Source: a bacterium (GTDB lineage: Bacteria; Spirochaetota; Spirochaetia; JABEVK01). From it: a stretch of 6,587 bases of DNA. The DNA lies in NCBI GenBank assembly GCA_021782055.1, contig JAJXVP010000158.1:1-6587 (forward strand), in the 5' to 3' direction. The notes under the pieces are model-generated. The model made no database searches, was not told where the DNA came from, and worked only from the letters and a program-made list of their open reading frames with translations. How positions within the stretch are numbered: position 1 is the first letter of the stretch; each line of letters opens with the position of its first letter. The position numbers and the translations under genes are program-made. This document shows positions 1-6,410 of this stretch, piece by piece.

Positions 1-2
1 AC

Positions 3-626
3 TCGCAAACTGTAGAACTGCGATACCTGAAGATGGGTCTTCAGGCCTGCCGCAAAGGGTGTGAACGCGCCCATATTATCGATGGCCGAATGGAAGGTTC
101 CGTTCTTCGCGAAATCTTTTCGAACCTCGGCATTGGAACCATGGTTTACGACAGCGATTACGAGGCGATTCGTTCCATGCAGGTTGAGGATATCTCGGAA
201 GTGCTGAACCTTATGCAACCGCTGGTCGATAAGGGCATTCTTGTTCCTCGTTCCGAAGAAACCATCGCCAACGCCTTGGCAGACTATGTCGTTTATGAAA
301 TTGATGGAGTTGTTCACGCCTGTGGTGCCCTGCACGTGTTTGATGACCAAGCGGAGCTAGCTGCCATCGCCACCAACCCGACCTATGCGCACCTCAACAT
401 GGGCCGAAAGATTTTAGGTTTTTTAATCGACAAAGCTCATCGGCTCCGTTTGACGCGGGTGTTTGCTTTGACAACTCGGACCCTGGACTGGTTTGAACAG
501 CTAGGCTTTACCGAAACCGACCTTGCAAGCCTGCCCCCTGCGCGACAAGCAACATACAACCACAAACGTAAGAGCCGCATTTTTGCCCTCGAGTTGTCAC
601 AGGCTCACGAAGGGCCAGAAAGATAA
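3..626 (+). CDS. argA: N-acetylglutamate synthase, C-terminal part (5' truncated by window edge)
   Basis: Amino-acid N-acetyltransferase that transfers acetyl from acetyl-CoA to glutamate, the first step of arginine synthesis, in the cytosol. The reading frame is open from base 3, so the ATG at 33 is an internal Met and the true start lies left of the window. About 207 codons are visible of a family length near 440. The first part (DGRMEGSVLREIF, then GIGTMV) matches the end of the amino-acid-kinase-like domain and the linker of ArgA. The rest is the GNAT acetyltransferase domain: the IRSMQVEDISEVL beta-alpha start, the acetyl-CoA loop around NMGRKIL, then VFALTTRTLDWFEQLGF, and a tail resembling the ArgA ending (LPPARQATYNHKRKSRI). 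The acetyl-CoA loop is not a textbook Q/RxxGxG/A, which I recall is also true of enterobacterial ArgA. The stop is TAA. No convincing terminator follows, and no other arginine gene is visible. Confidence 0.9.
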   Translation, partial: SQTVELRYLKMGLQACRKGCERAHIIDGRMEGSVLREIFSNLGIGTMVYDSDYEAIRSMQVEDISEVLNLMQPLVDKGILVPRSEETIANALADYVVYEIDGVVHACGALHVFDDQAELAAIATNPTYAHLNMGRKILGFLIDKAHRLRLTRVFALTTRTLDWFEQLGFTETDLASLPPARQATYNHKRKSRIFALELSQAHEGPER

Positions 627-646
627 AAATCTGGAAAACTTCTAAC

Positions 647-660
647 TTGACAAAAGTCAA
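647..660. promoter_or_regulatory. Perfect inverted repeat TTGAC-AAAA-GTCAA, candidate FNR/CRP-family operator
   Basis: The sequence TTGACAAAAGTCAA has two perfect 5-base arms around a 4-base spacer. It fits the TTG-N8-CAA core used by FNR/CRP-type regulators (FNR consensus TTGAT-N4-ATCAA), with C/G in place of T/A at the inner arm positions. Its first six bases are also an ideal sigma70 -35 hexamer (TTGACA, 647-652), but no good -10 is present at 16-18 bases; the best is catgct at 669-674, three of six matches. It lies 55 bases upstream of the lipoprotein start, so it could be an activator site or an operator over a weak promoter. That it is a binding site is inferred. Confidence 0.4.
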
Positions 661-704
661 CATTACTTCATGCTAGACGATGAGTATTTCAATCAGAACA
701 ATTT

Positions 705-710
705 AGGAGG
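705..710 (+). promoter_or_regulatory. Ribosome binding site that sets the lipoprotein start
   Basis: A perfect AGGAGG sits four bases before the ATG at 715. It favours that ATG over the upstream in-frame ATG at 670, which has no Shine-Dalgarno sequence and would put a charged 15-residue extension (MLDDEYFNQ...) in front of the signal peptide. Confidence 0.85.
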
Positions 711-714
711 TTTT

Positions 715-1869
715 ATGCACAAGTTGCTGGCCAACCTTTTCGTGGTAACGATTCTTGTGATTACATCGACTTCATGCACCATTACCCTAACCAACACTGT
801 TACATCGAGCTCTATTTCGGGCACCGTTGTCGACGCAGGGTCCTACACGGCCACTCCCCTGCCCAACGTCACCGTTACTTTAACGTCGATTGCTGACAGC
901 TCCTATACAGCAACGGCGACAACCGATTCTTTAGGCAATTATACCTTTATCGGCCTTGACTCGAGTAAATCGCCCTATACCCTAAGCTCATCACTTAATG
1001 GCTATTTTATACCTACCGTTCGTGTCAATCAAAATGGGTACAATATTGTGATGGATGACATACCTGCGATGCAACTGAGTGCCACAGACAGTGGTGGGCT
1101 GTCGTTTTTGACGGTCTACAATAATCAAGCGGCACATATTGATAGCTACCTATCGTTCCCTGATTCTGATCAATCAACGATTGAACCCAGCTTTACCACC
1201 CCCTATGCCGACACTTTGAGTGACACACGAGCCGAGGTGTATTATGCCACACCGGTTTTTCCTTCTAACGCAACCTCTTCCACAGCCACGGTCTTGTTAA
1301 GCACCACAGGTATAAGCGCCAATACCTCGGGGGCCAGTAGTTTGACCCTGCGCTCGATACCTTTTACGTACTCGACGACGACCTACCCCGGAAATATCAC
1401 AAACTACCCGCTGACGATGAGCACTCCTGACGTCAATGGTTTGTATTCCGCTTTTCACAGTTCGTTTGGTACCGATACGGTTTACTTTCGCTACATGGGA
1501 GCGGCGGAGTTCTACCTTAACGCGAAATTGGGAACTTTAACCTCGTCCCCTGGGGCGTCCCAGAACCCCAATTTGACCGTTTATTGCGTTCAAACGACCA
1601 ATACAAACTCCAATCTTAGCGCGACCCTACTGGGATCTTTTACCTTGCCATCGTCCTATTCACTGACGAGTGTAAGCCTGATTCGGGTAAACATGTTCCT
1701 GTACTGGGACCAAACGCAAAACACAATAGGTCCCGCCTTACAACTTGCACCTGATGAAAAGGTTATAACCCAAGGCCCAGCAACGGCGACTGGCGCACTC
1801 CCCTTCCGCACCTTGATGGGGTCTGGTTCTGGGGTCTTGGGCGTTGTTCTTCCCGCTAGGAGGTCCTAA
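715..1869 (+). CDS. Putative lipoprotein with carboxypeptidase-regulatory-like domain
   Basis: A 384-residue exported protein, probably lipid-anchored in the envelope. The start at 715 gives a classic type II signal peptide: MHK, a hydrophobic stretch (residues 4-17), then S-T-S-C with the lipidated Cys at 21. The box is looser than L-A-G-C, as is common in spirochaetes. Residues about 33-120 (SISGTVVD ... PLPNVTVTL ... TDSLGNYTFIGL ... GYFIP) read as a carboxypeptidase-regulatory-like / Cna-B-like beta sandwich. The remaining 260 or so residues are very rich in Ser and Thr, predicted mostly beta, and match no family I recognise. The next gene starts 2 bases downstream, so the two are surely co-transcribed; both are envelope proteins and may work together. 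The last codons (Ala-Arg-Arg-Ser) contain the ribosome site for that gene. The exact function is unknown; adhesion or surface structure is only a guess. Confidence 0.82.
   Translation: MHKLLANLFVVTILVITSTSCTITLTNTVTSSSISGTVVDAGSYTATPLPNVTVTLTSIADSSYTATATTDSLGNYTFIGLDSSKSPYTLSSSLNGYFIPTVRVNQNGYNIVMDDIPAMQLSATDSGGLSFLTVYNNQAAHIDSYLSFPDSDQSTIEPSFTTPYADTLSDTRAEVYYATPVFPSNATSSTATVLLSTTGISANTSGASSLTLRSIPFTYSTTTYPGNITNYPLTMSTPDVNGLYSAFHSSFGTDTVYFRYMGAAEFYLNAKLGTLTSSPGASQNPNLTVYCVQTTNTNSNLSATLLGSFTLPSSYSLTSVSLIRVNMFLYWDQTQNTIGPALQLAPDEKVITQGPATATGALPFRTLMGSGSGVLGVVLPARRS
1858..1863 (+). promoter_or_regulatory. Ribosome binding site embedded in the upstream coding sequence
   Basis: AGGAGG, 8 bases before the ATG at 1872, is formed by two consecutive AGG arginine codons near the end of the lipoprotein gene, followed by TCC and the TAA stop. 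It supports the start of the PEGA protein and suggests coupled translation of the pair. Confidence 0.85.
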
Positions 1870-1871
1870 CG

Positions 1872-2648
1872 ATGAAAAACTTACTTAAAGGGCTGTTTAC
1901 CGTATTGTTGTGCTTGCTCGCCAGTTCGTTGTTCGCGCAAGTCGGCATTATCCTCCCTGGTCAGCGGGCAGCCTCCAACGGGCCGTTTATTGTGCGATTT
2001 ACAAGCGACATAGCAGGTGCACCCGTCTTTATCAATGGTCAATACTCAAATACGATGAACTTTACAACAAGACTGCCAGGGGGAAGATACGACATTCGTG
2101 TGACAGCCCCCGGGCACCCTGACTGGCATCAGCAGGTTACAATTCAAGGTGACACGACAATCAATGCGGACTTTGGCAATGCCTCAAGTCAGCCTCCTCC
2201 GGCTCCACCAAATTATACCGTGCGACTTTCAGCCAACATTGATGGAGTTCATATTTTTGTCGATGGCCGTCCTGTCGGGAGTGAAATGCAACTTCCCCCC
2301 GGTCGCTACAGCTTCCGCGTGGAAAGGCCTGGCTATCGACCTTGGGAACGGCGTATGGAAATTGAGGGTGACATGGACTTACAAGCCCGGCTTGAACCCG
2401 ACCCAGCTGTTCTCAGGCTAGAAATGGAGCTAGGTGGACGCGTGGAGTGGCGAATTGATGGGCGGGTTCATTGGACAGAACAACGCAACCCACAGCTAGA
2501 ACTAGCACCTGGTCCCCATGAGGTTGTCGTCTCGACCGGGGCGTTTCGCACACGGCTCCATGTCGATTTAGCACCGGGACACGTTTACACGCTTAAACCG
2601 CACCTCACCATTGAAGAATCACAGCGCTTCGGTCGCCAGGGGGACTAA
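1872..2648 (+). CDS. Secreted PEGA-repeat protein
   Basis: A 258-residue exported protein. Residues 1-22 form a signal peptide (MKNLLK, a hydrophobic core, then S-S-L-F-A before Q23), probably cut by signal peptidase I, so the product should be periplasmic or surface-associated. Two clear PEGA repeats follow: residues 39-101 (FTSDIAGAPVFINGQ ... LPGGRYDIRVTAPGH) and 115-174 (LSANIDGVHIFVDGRPVG ... LPPGRYSFRVERPGY). A proline-rich linker (residues 107-113) separates them. Residues about 180-245 look like a third, worn repeat (RVEWRIDGR ... LAPGPHEVVV). PEGA repeats are small beta domains common in envelope proteins, thought to bind the cell surface or wall; no enzyme motif is present. It is the second gene of a pair with the lipoprotein. 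Its stop overlaps the end of the convergent oxidoreductase gene by 4 bases. Confidence 0.85.
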   Translation: MKNLLKGLFTVLLCLLASSLFAQVGIILPGQRAASNGPFIVRFTSDIAGAPVFINGQYSNTMNFTTRLPGGRYDIRVTAPGHPDWHQQVTIQGDTTINADFGNASSQPPPAPPNYTVRLSANIDGVHIFVDGRPVGSEMQLPPGRYSFRVERPGYRPWERRMEIEGDMDLQARLEPDPAVLRLEMELGGRVEWRIDGRVHWTEQRNPQLELAPGPHEVVVSTGAFRTRLHVDLAPGHVYTLKPHLTIEESQRFGRQGD

Positions 2649-3676
2649 AGCCGAGAAATTTTTGCCAAGGAACTGCCGGCCCGTTTCAAAATGGTATCAA
2701 GGGTCTCGAGGGCGGCGACACCGTCCCTTAGACCTGAAACGGGTTGGTAGTCCTGTTCATACACAGCCCTGACCGCATCTTGCGCCATTCTTAGAAAATA
2801 TCCTGTAGGATACAGCTCTGACGGGTCAACCTTGACCGGCAAAAGGGATCGCATTTTTTCATAAAAAGGGCTTTCGCCACCTACCCATTCTTCGTACAGG
2901 CCGTTACCGATACGGACGCGGCCCCGTTCAAAAGACAAATCCAGCTCAAACACCAGATGGTCCCGATCGGTGGCGATTTCGATCACCGTCGTCACCGTGC
3001 CCATCATCATTCGCACCAACAAACTGCCTCCAGACTGACGGACTTCGCCATCGGCTTGAACTTCAGTCCCCTCTTCGCCAGTAAGGTAGCGTAAAATATC
3101 CACCAGGTGTGTTCCGTCCCACAATAAAACTTCGCCGGGCGTTCGCCCTCGCCCCATAAACAACTTGGCGTTCACCGAGCGTAAACAGCCGTAGTGTTGA
3201 CTGGTAATGAGGTCCCTAACACGCTGATAATCACGAGCATAACGCCGCTCATGGTTCACCACCACCTTGGTTGAGTTTTTTTCTAAAGCCCGTTCCAGCT
3301 GACGTGCTGCCGAAAGAGTGTCGGTTAAAGGCTTTTCACAAATAACAACCGGAATGCGGTGCCGAAAAGCCAACTTAAGAAGTTCTGCATGGCTATCGGG
3401 GTAGGTCGCAATGACTAAAATATCGGGGGACTGTTCGGCAAGAAGTTGTTCCGCCTCGTTATAGAGAGCCCCTACCCCCCAGCGCCGTGAAAAGGTTTGT
3501 GCACGCTCCGGGTCGGTATCACATCCGGCAATCAACCTCACTCCCGCTTGGGTGAGGGCTCCGGCATGCGAAGCCGGCTTTTCGCGTTTTTTATCGTCTT
3601 CTAAAAGACTTGCGATTCTCCCAAGGCCTATTAAAGCCGCCGTCACAGGAAAATCTGGCTTAAGAACTTTAGACAT
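2645..3676 (-). CDS. Gfo/Idh/MocA-family oxidoreductase
   Basis: A 343-residue cytosolic NAD(P)-dependent dehydrogenase of the glucose-fructose oxidoreductase / inositol dehydrogenase family, of normal length. The N-terminal Rossmann domain shows ALIGLGRIA (GxGxxA, residues 14-22), the ribose-binding acidic end of strand 2 (GCDTDPERA, D53) and the hallmark CEKPL (E114-K115-P116) with the catalytic-type Lys. The C-terminal alpha/beta domain begins near NHERRY (141-146) and carries LLWDGTHLVDILRYL with the conserved active-site His at 190. The substrate, probably a sugar, a cyclitol or a derivative, cannot be read from the sequence, so no gene symbol is given. The ATG at 3676 has AAGGA (complement of 3683-3687) six bases upstream. 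It stands alone on this strand and is divergent from the phosphatase gene. It has no evident metabolic partner, though genes beyond the window cannot be excluded. Confidence 0.9.
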   Translation of the reverse strand: MSKVLKPDFPVTAALIGLGRIASLLEDDKKREKPASHAGALTQAGVRLIAGCDTDPERAQTFSRRWGVGALYNEAEQLLAEQSPDILVIATYPDSHAELLKLAFRHRIPVVICEKPLTDTLSAARQLERALEKNSTKVVVNHERRYARDYQRVRDLITSQHYGCLRSVNAKLFMGRGRTPGEVLLWDGTHLVDILRYLTGEEGTEVQADGEVRQSGGSLLVRMMMGTVTTVIEIATDRDHLVFELDLSFERGRVRIGNGLYEEWVGGESPFYEKMRSLLPVKVDPSELYPTGYFLRMAQDAVRAVYEQDYQPVSGLRDGVAALETLDTILKRAGSSLAKISRL

Positions 3677-3690
3677 TTATCTTCCTTGCC

Positions 3691-3722
3691 TTGACATTGA
3701 ACCTTTCTAAGCTAACATTAGC
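3691..3722. promoter_or_regulatory. Divergent intergenic control region with GCTAA-CA-TTAGC palindrome
   Basis: Only 49 bases separate the divergent oxidoreductase and phosphatase genes, so both promoters must lie here or in the coding ends. TTGACA at 3691-3696 is an ideal -35 for the plus strand, but no clear -10 follows at the usual distance (aacatt or acatta). A near-perfect palindrome, GCTAACATTAGC (3711-3722, 5-base arms around CA), sits three bases before the phosphatase ATG, exactly where a Shine-Dalgarno sequence would be expected and is missing. It could be an operator shared by both genes or an RNA structure over the start. This is an inference from position and symmetry. Confidence 0.35.
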
Positions 3723-3725
3723 AGT

Positions 3726-4652
3726 ATGGCATCTCATAACGCTGAGGTCTCGTCGTTAGAGGGCGTTGCTCTGGTCGAAGAGGCTACCAAGATCATTGAA
3801 AATTCACCGGGAAGGCTCCGCGACTCTCACGGTCGTCCGGGCGGTTTAGTTGAGTTTCCTGCAAACCTTCGTCCCATCATCATCGGCGACCTTCATACTA
3901 ACCTCGACAATTTGAAACAAATTCTGCACCACGAAACAAACTTTGAAGATGTCGCTGCCAACAAAGCCGCCTACATTGTCGTGGGTGACGCCGTTCACGA
4001 CGATCAGACCGGTAGGATGAAAGATATGACCAGCTCTTTAGTGATGCTGGAAGAAATCTTTCGCTTGATCATTGCTTACCCCCAGAACTTTTTGTACCTC
4101 AGGGGCAACCATGACACTTTTGATGCTAGGCTGGTCAAATCAGGCATCGCCCAGGGTAAAGAATTTCGTCTCAAATTGCTTGAGGCCCGCTCGCCCGAGT
4201 ATGTCGAAGCTGTCGAGAAATTTTTTGACGCTCTGCCGTATTTCATCATCGGGGATGGTTTTGTTATTACCCATGCGGGCCCCCCTCGAGGCGGCTGTAC
4301 GAAACAGCAATTGATCGATGTTCTAGACCGCCCTGATTTGATGCAGCAACTTACCTGGAACCGTATCAATGAGTTTCATGGCACCCCGAGTTCCCGCGAA
4401 TATGGCGAACGAGATATACGGGCTATGCTAGAATGCCTCTCGCTGCCCGAGTTTACGCATTTTATCGTGGGTCATAACCTCATCAACGACGGGAACAAAA
4501 TTGGTTGCTGGATGAATGTCATTGGCGTCAAGAATCATCATATTCTGTATTCAGGGACATCAAGCCAAGCCCCTTACCTAACGTTCCAAAATGGTGAACT
4601 GGTGCTGAAAACAGCACAGGTCAAAACTCCTGAGGTGTATTACTATGGATGA
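3726..4652 (+). CDS. PPP-type metallophosphoesterase (calcineurin-like)
   Basis: A 308-residue cytosolic two-metal phosphoesterase. The family motifs appear in order: GDLHTN (residues 54-59; metal ligands D55, H57), GDAVHDD (87-93; bridging D88), RGNHD (126-130; N128 ligand, H129 general acid), ITHAGP (181-186; H183) and VGHN (248-251; H250). This is the layout of PPP Ser/Thr phosphatases and of ApaH-like bis-nucleosyl tetraphosphatases. The usual GDxVDRG is changed to GDAVHDD, so the Asp-Arg phosphate clamp is not the standard one; the substrate is unclear (protein, nucleotide or other). About 45 residues precede the first motif. The start at 3726 is the only ATG before Met100, and an in-frame stop at 3708 bars extension, but it has no good ribosome site. 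The next gene begins inside its last codons (8-base overlap), so the two are translationally coupled. Confidence 0.88.
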   Translation: MASHNAEVSSLEGVALVEEATKIIENSPGRLRDSHGRPGGLVEFPANLRPIIIGDLHTNLDNLKQILHHETNFEDVAANKAAYIVVGDAVHDDQTGRMKDMTSSLVMLEEIFRLIIAYPQNFLYLRGNHDTFDARLVKSGIAQGKEFRLKLLEARSPEYVEAVEKFFDALPYFIIGDGFVITHAGPPRGGCTKQQLIDVLDRPDLMQQLTWNRINEFHGTPSSREYGERDIRAMLECLSLPEFTHFIVGHNLINDGNKIGCWMNVIGVKNHHILYSGTSSQAPYLTFQNGELVLKTAQVKTPEVYYYG

Positions 4653-5559
4653 TCGCGAAAAGTTGGCTGATGAGCTTCACGACCTCGAACTCGTCGACTA
4701 CTTTTATTTGAACCTGACGACACCCCAGCTTTTGAGTCACCTGAAACAGATTGAGTTAAAACTGACGCCTAAGAGTGATGAAGCTCCGTTTAATGCCATC
4801 GTCAAAGGCTACCAAGCCGCAACGGATCAGCAAGGGCACCCCTGGATTGTCAAACCCGTTACCTGTGCCGAAGAGGCTCTTTACCACAGGGTCTGCATGC
4901 TGGTGTATCTGTTAGATCATCAAACGGGGACCTTATCGGCGCCGCTCGTCCTTACCAAAATCGACGGTAAGCCTTTTCGTGCCACAAAAGTTATCCGAAA
5001 AGGCATACAAATTAGCTCGTATAACTACCTCAACAAACCCTACATCGATTACATTCGCCAAGACTTGGTCAACCGCTGGATCTACTTTGATGAAGACCGA
5101 AATCCCAACAACTATTTGGTGATCCAAAACTCCCAACGAAAAGACTTTTTGGTAGCCATTGACTTTGACAAAGCGGATTTAACCACAACAAAAATGAAGA
5201 TCACTGGTGACCCCGACAAATTTGGATGGTTTCGTACGGAAAAAACGCGGTTTTTAACACTCTTACGGCCGGAACATTTTCAGAATCAGCCCTTAGAACT
5301 CTTTGATGCGAGGCTGGAAGCTTTCAATAGACTTTCGAGTGAACAACTTAAGGACTGGGCGTGGTCTTTACTTGAAGGTTGGGCAGAGCCAGAGCTCGCC
5401 GAGACCTTGGCCCACAACCTCCGCGAACGCATCCAATACGTCAACGATTACTTTCGGACGTGGTTCAAACCTGCCGCGGAAACCCCGTCAACGACTCACG
5501 AAGATGATTATTCTGCGTTTGGAAAGAGCTTTTTGCAGATGTACGGGGATAAACGCTAA
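4645..5559 (+). CDS. Putative atypical kinase (PI3/4-kinase- or HipA-like motifs)
   Basis: A 304-residue cytosolic protein without signal peptide or membrane segment. I do not recognise a named family, but several motifs fit the protein-kinase-like fold of PI3/4 kinases and HipA: HPWIVKP with a candidate ATP-binding Lys at 70, a helix with E76/E77 (AEEALYHRV) that could form the Lys-Glu pair, DEDRNPNNYLV with D151 and N156 spaced like the D-R-H-x-x-N catalytic loop, and VAIDFDKADL with D173 (or D175) as the metal-binding Asp. The C-terminal third is helical, with an acidic Ser/Thr-containing tail (residues 276-304). A GAGGTG ribosome site (4632-4637) lies 7 bases before the ATG, within the phosphatase gene, and the start overlaps that gene's stop by 8 bases. 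Kinase activity and target are inferred; it could also be a pseudokinase or an unrelated fold. Confidence 0.6.
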   Translation: MDDREKLADELHDLELVDYFYLNLTTPQLLSHLKQIELKLTPKSDEAPFNAIVKGYQAATDQQGHPWIVKPVTCAEEALYHRVCMLVYLLDHQTGTLSAPLVLTKIDGKPFRATKVIRKGIQISSYNYLNKPYIDYIRQDLVNRWIYFDEDRNPNNYLVIQNSQRKDFLVAIDFDKADLTTTKMKITGDPDKFGWFRTEKTRFLTLLRPEHFQNQPLELFDARLEAFNRLSSEQLKDWAWSLLEGWAEPELAETLAHNLRERIQYVNDYFRTWFKPAAETPSTTHEDDYSAFGKSFLQMYGDKR

Positions 5560-5575
5560 GTCAACACAGCTTAGC
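5555..5575. repeat. Inverted repeat over the kinase-like gene stop
   Basis: Arms GCTAAG (5555-5560) and CTTAGC (5570-5575) are perfectly complementary around a 9-base loop; the stop TAA (5557-5559) lies in the left arm. No T run follows, so it is not a standard intrinsic terminator. It might act as an RNA-stabilising or attenuating hairpin between this gene and the next. Confidence 0.3.
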
Positions 5576-5645
5576 CTGCAAAACAAACCTCAATATTGAA
5601 CGGCCGGTCTCCGATAATCGCTATGAAAAGAAGTCAGGGTTGAAT

Positions 5646-6344
5646 ATGAGTTTTCAAGAAGACCGGCGAACCATTATGGATGGCGTATATTACATACGCG
5701 AAGCTCTCTTTGCCTGCACCGACCCGATTCAGGTGGAAAGTGCCGTGAGTTTTGCCCGGTTTTTGAATTGGTCGGGCATTAACCGAGAAACCTACCCGTT
5801 GTTTCTCCGTCTGATACAAACCAACAACCCCTGGGTTATTGATGCCCTTATCGCCAATCGCGAACCTAGGCTGTTATTTTCGACGATCAAACCCAATACC
5901 GATTTGATTGATGCCGCCTTTGCGAATCTGTTTTCGTTTCACCCCGATGAACTGTATGAAAAAGCGCTGATGGCCTTGCTGGGCATCATTGAAAACGCCT
6001 ACTTTGACGCCGATGACGGTTACAAGTGGCACGCCATCGAAATCATGGATATCAACGCCCTGGGCAAGTTCCTCATCAAAGACGCACCTCAGGATCACCC
6101 TCTCAATAAATTGGTCCTTCATATTTTGGACCGATTGACGCATTTGGGAGAAGCCTTAAAAGACCCTCAGAAAAACCTCTTGGCCAAACACGCCTTTAAT
6201 GTTCGTTATGCGTATTTTGATTCAACCAAGGCCCTCAACGACGCCATTCCCAAGCCGATTTTGACAAGAAAGTTTGGTATTGAGCCGGTTCAACCCACCA
6301 CCGAGTTTGCCGAGCTGACGAAAGCCCGTCAAAAAGATCAGTAA
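5646..6344 (+). CDS. Conserved-looking helical protein of unknown function
   Basis: A 232-residue soluble protein that I cannot assign to a family. The ATG at 5646 is preferred because AGGG (5636-5639) is six bases upstream; a TTG two codons earlier (5640) would abut that site. The chain looks almost wholly alpha-helical, with amphipathic segments around residues 28-42, 48-60, 84-96, 101-120, 152-170 and 176-190, no signal peptide, no membrane helix and no catalytic motif. The pattern could suit a repeat-type (HEAT/ARM-like) scaffold, but repeats are not clear by eye. A Pro- and charge-rich tail (about 210-232) is probably disordered. It lies 86 bases after the kinase-like gene on the same strand, so it may share its transcript and be a partner or target of the phosphatase/kinase pair. 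No convincing terminator follows. Confidence 0.75.
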   Translation: MSFQEDRRTIMDGVYYIREALFACTDPIQVESAVSFARFLNWSGINRETYPLFLRLIQTNNPWVIDALIANREPRLLFSTIKPNTDLIDAAFANLFSFHPDELYEKALMALLGIIENAYFDADDGYKWHAIEIMDINALGKFLIKDAPQDHPLNKLVLHILDRLTHLGEALKDPQKNLLAKHAFNVRYAYFDSTKALNDAIPKPILTRKFGIEPVQPTTEFAELTKARQKDQ

Positions 6345-6410
6345 ATCTGGCTCACAGCAAGGCCATCACACTAAAGCGCGACGATTTTTAAAGATTTTGA
6401 TGAAATTTTT

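Noticed and set aside
615..634. Inverted repeat CCAGA ... TCTGG around the argA stop, with a nested AGAT-AAAA-ATCT
   Set aside because: The stem is short and mostly AT, the loop is 10 bases and no T run follows, so it is not a credible terminator.
670..714. Upstream ATG extending the lipoprotein by 15 residues
   Set aside because: It has no ribosome site and would bury the signal peptide; the ATG at 715 has a perfect AGGAGG.
4076..4369. Open frames on both strands inside the phosphatase, PEGA, kinase-like and helical genes
   Set aside because: They lie wholly within genes with clear motifs or ribosome sites and lack domain-like sequence or their own start signals.
5596..5624. Possible promoter before the unknown helical gene (TTGAAC at 5596, GATAAT at 5613)
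   Set aside because: GATAAT resembles a -10, but the spacing to TTGAAC is only 11 bases and no other -35 fits.
5623..5643. Six-codon ORF (ATG AAA AGA AGT CAG GGT TGA) as a leader peptide
   Set aside because: It has no ribosome site and no attenuator structure; a chance ORF.
6348..6365. TGGC ... GCCA hairpin after the unknown gene as a terminator
   Set aside because: The 4-base stem with a 10-base loop is too weak and the T-rich stretch begins about 20 bases later.
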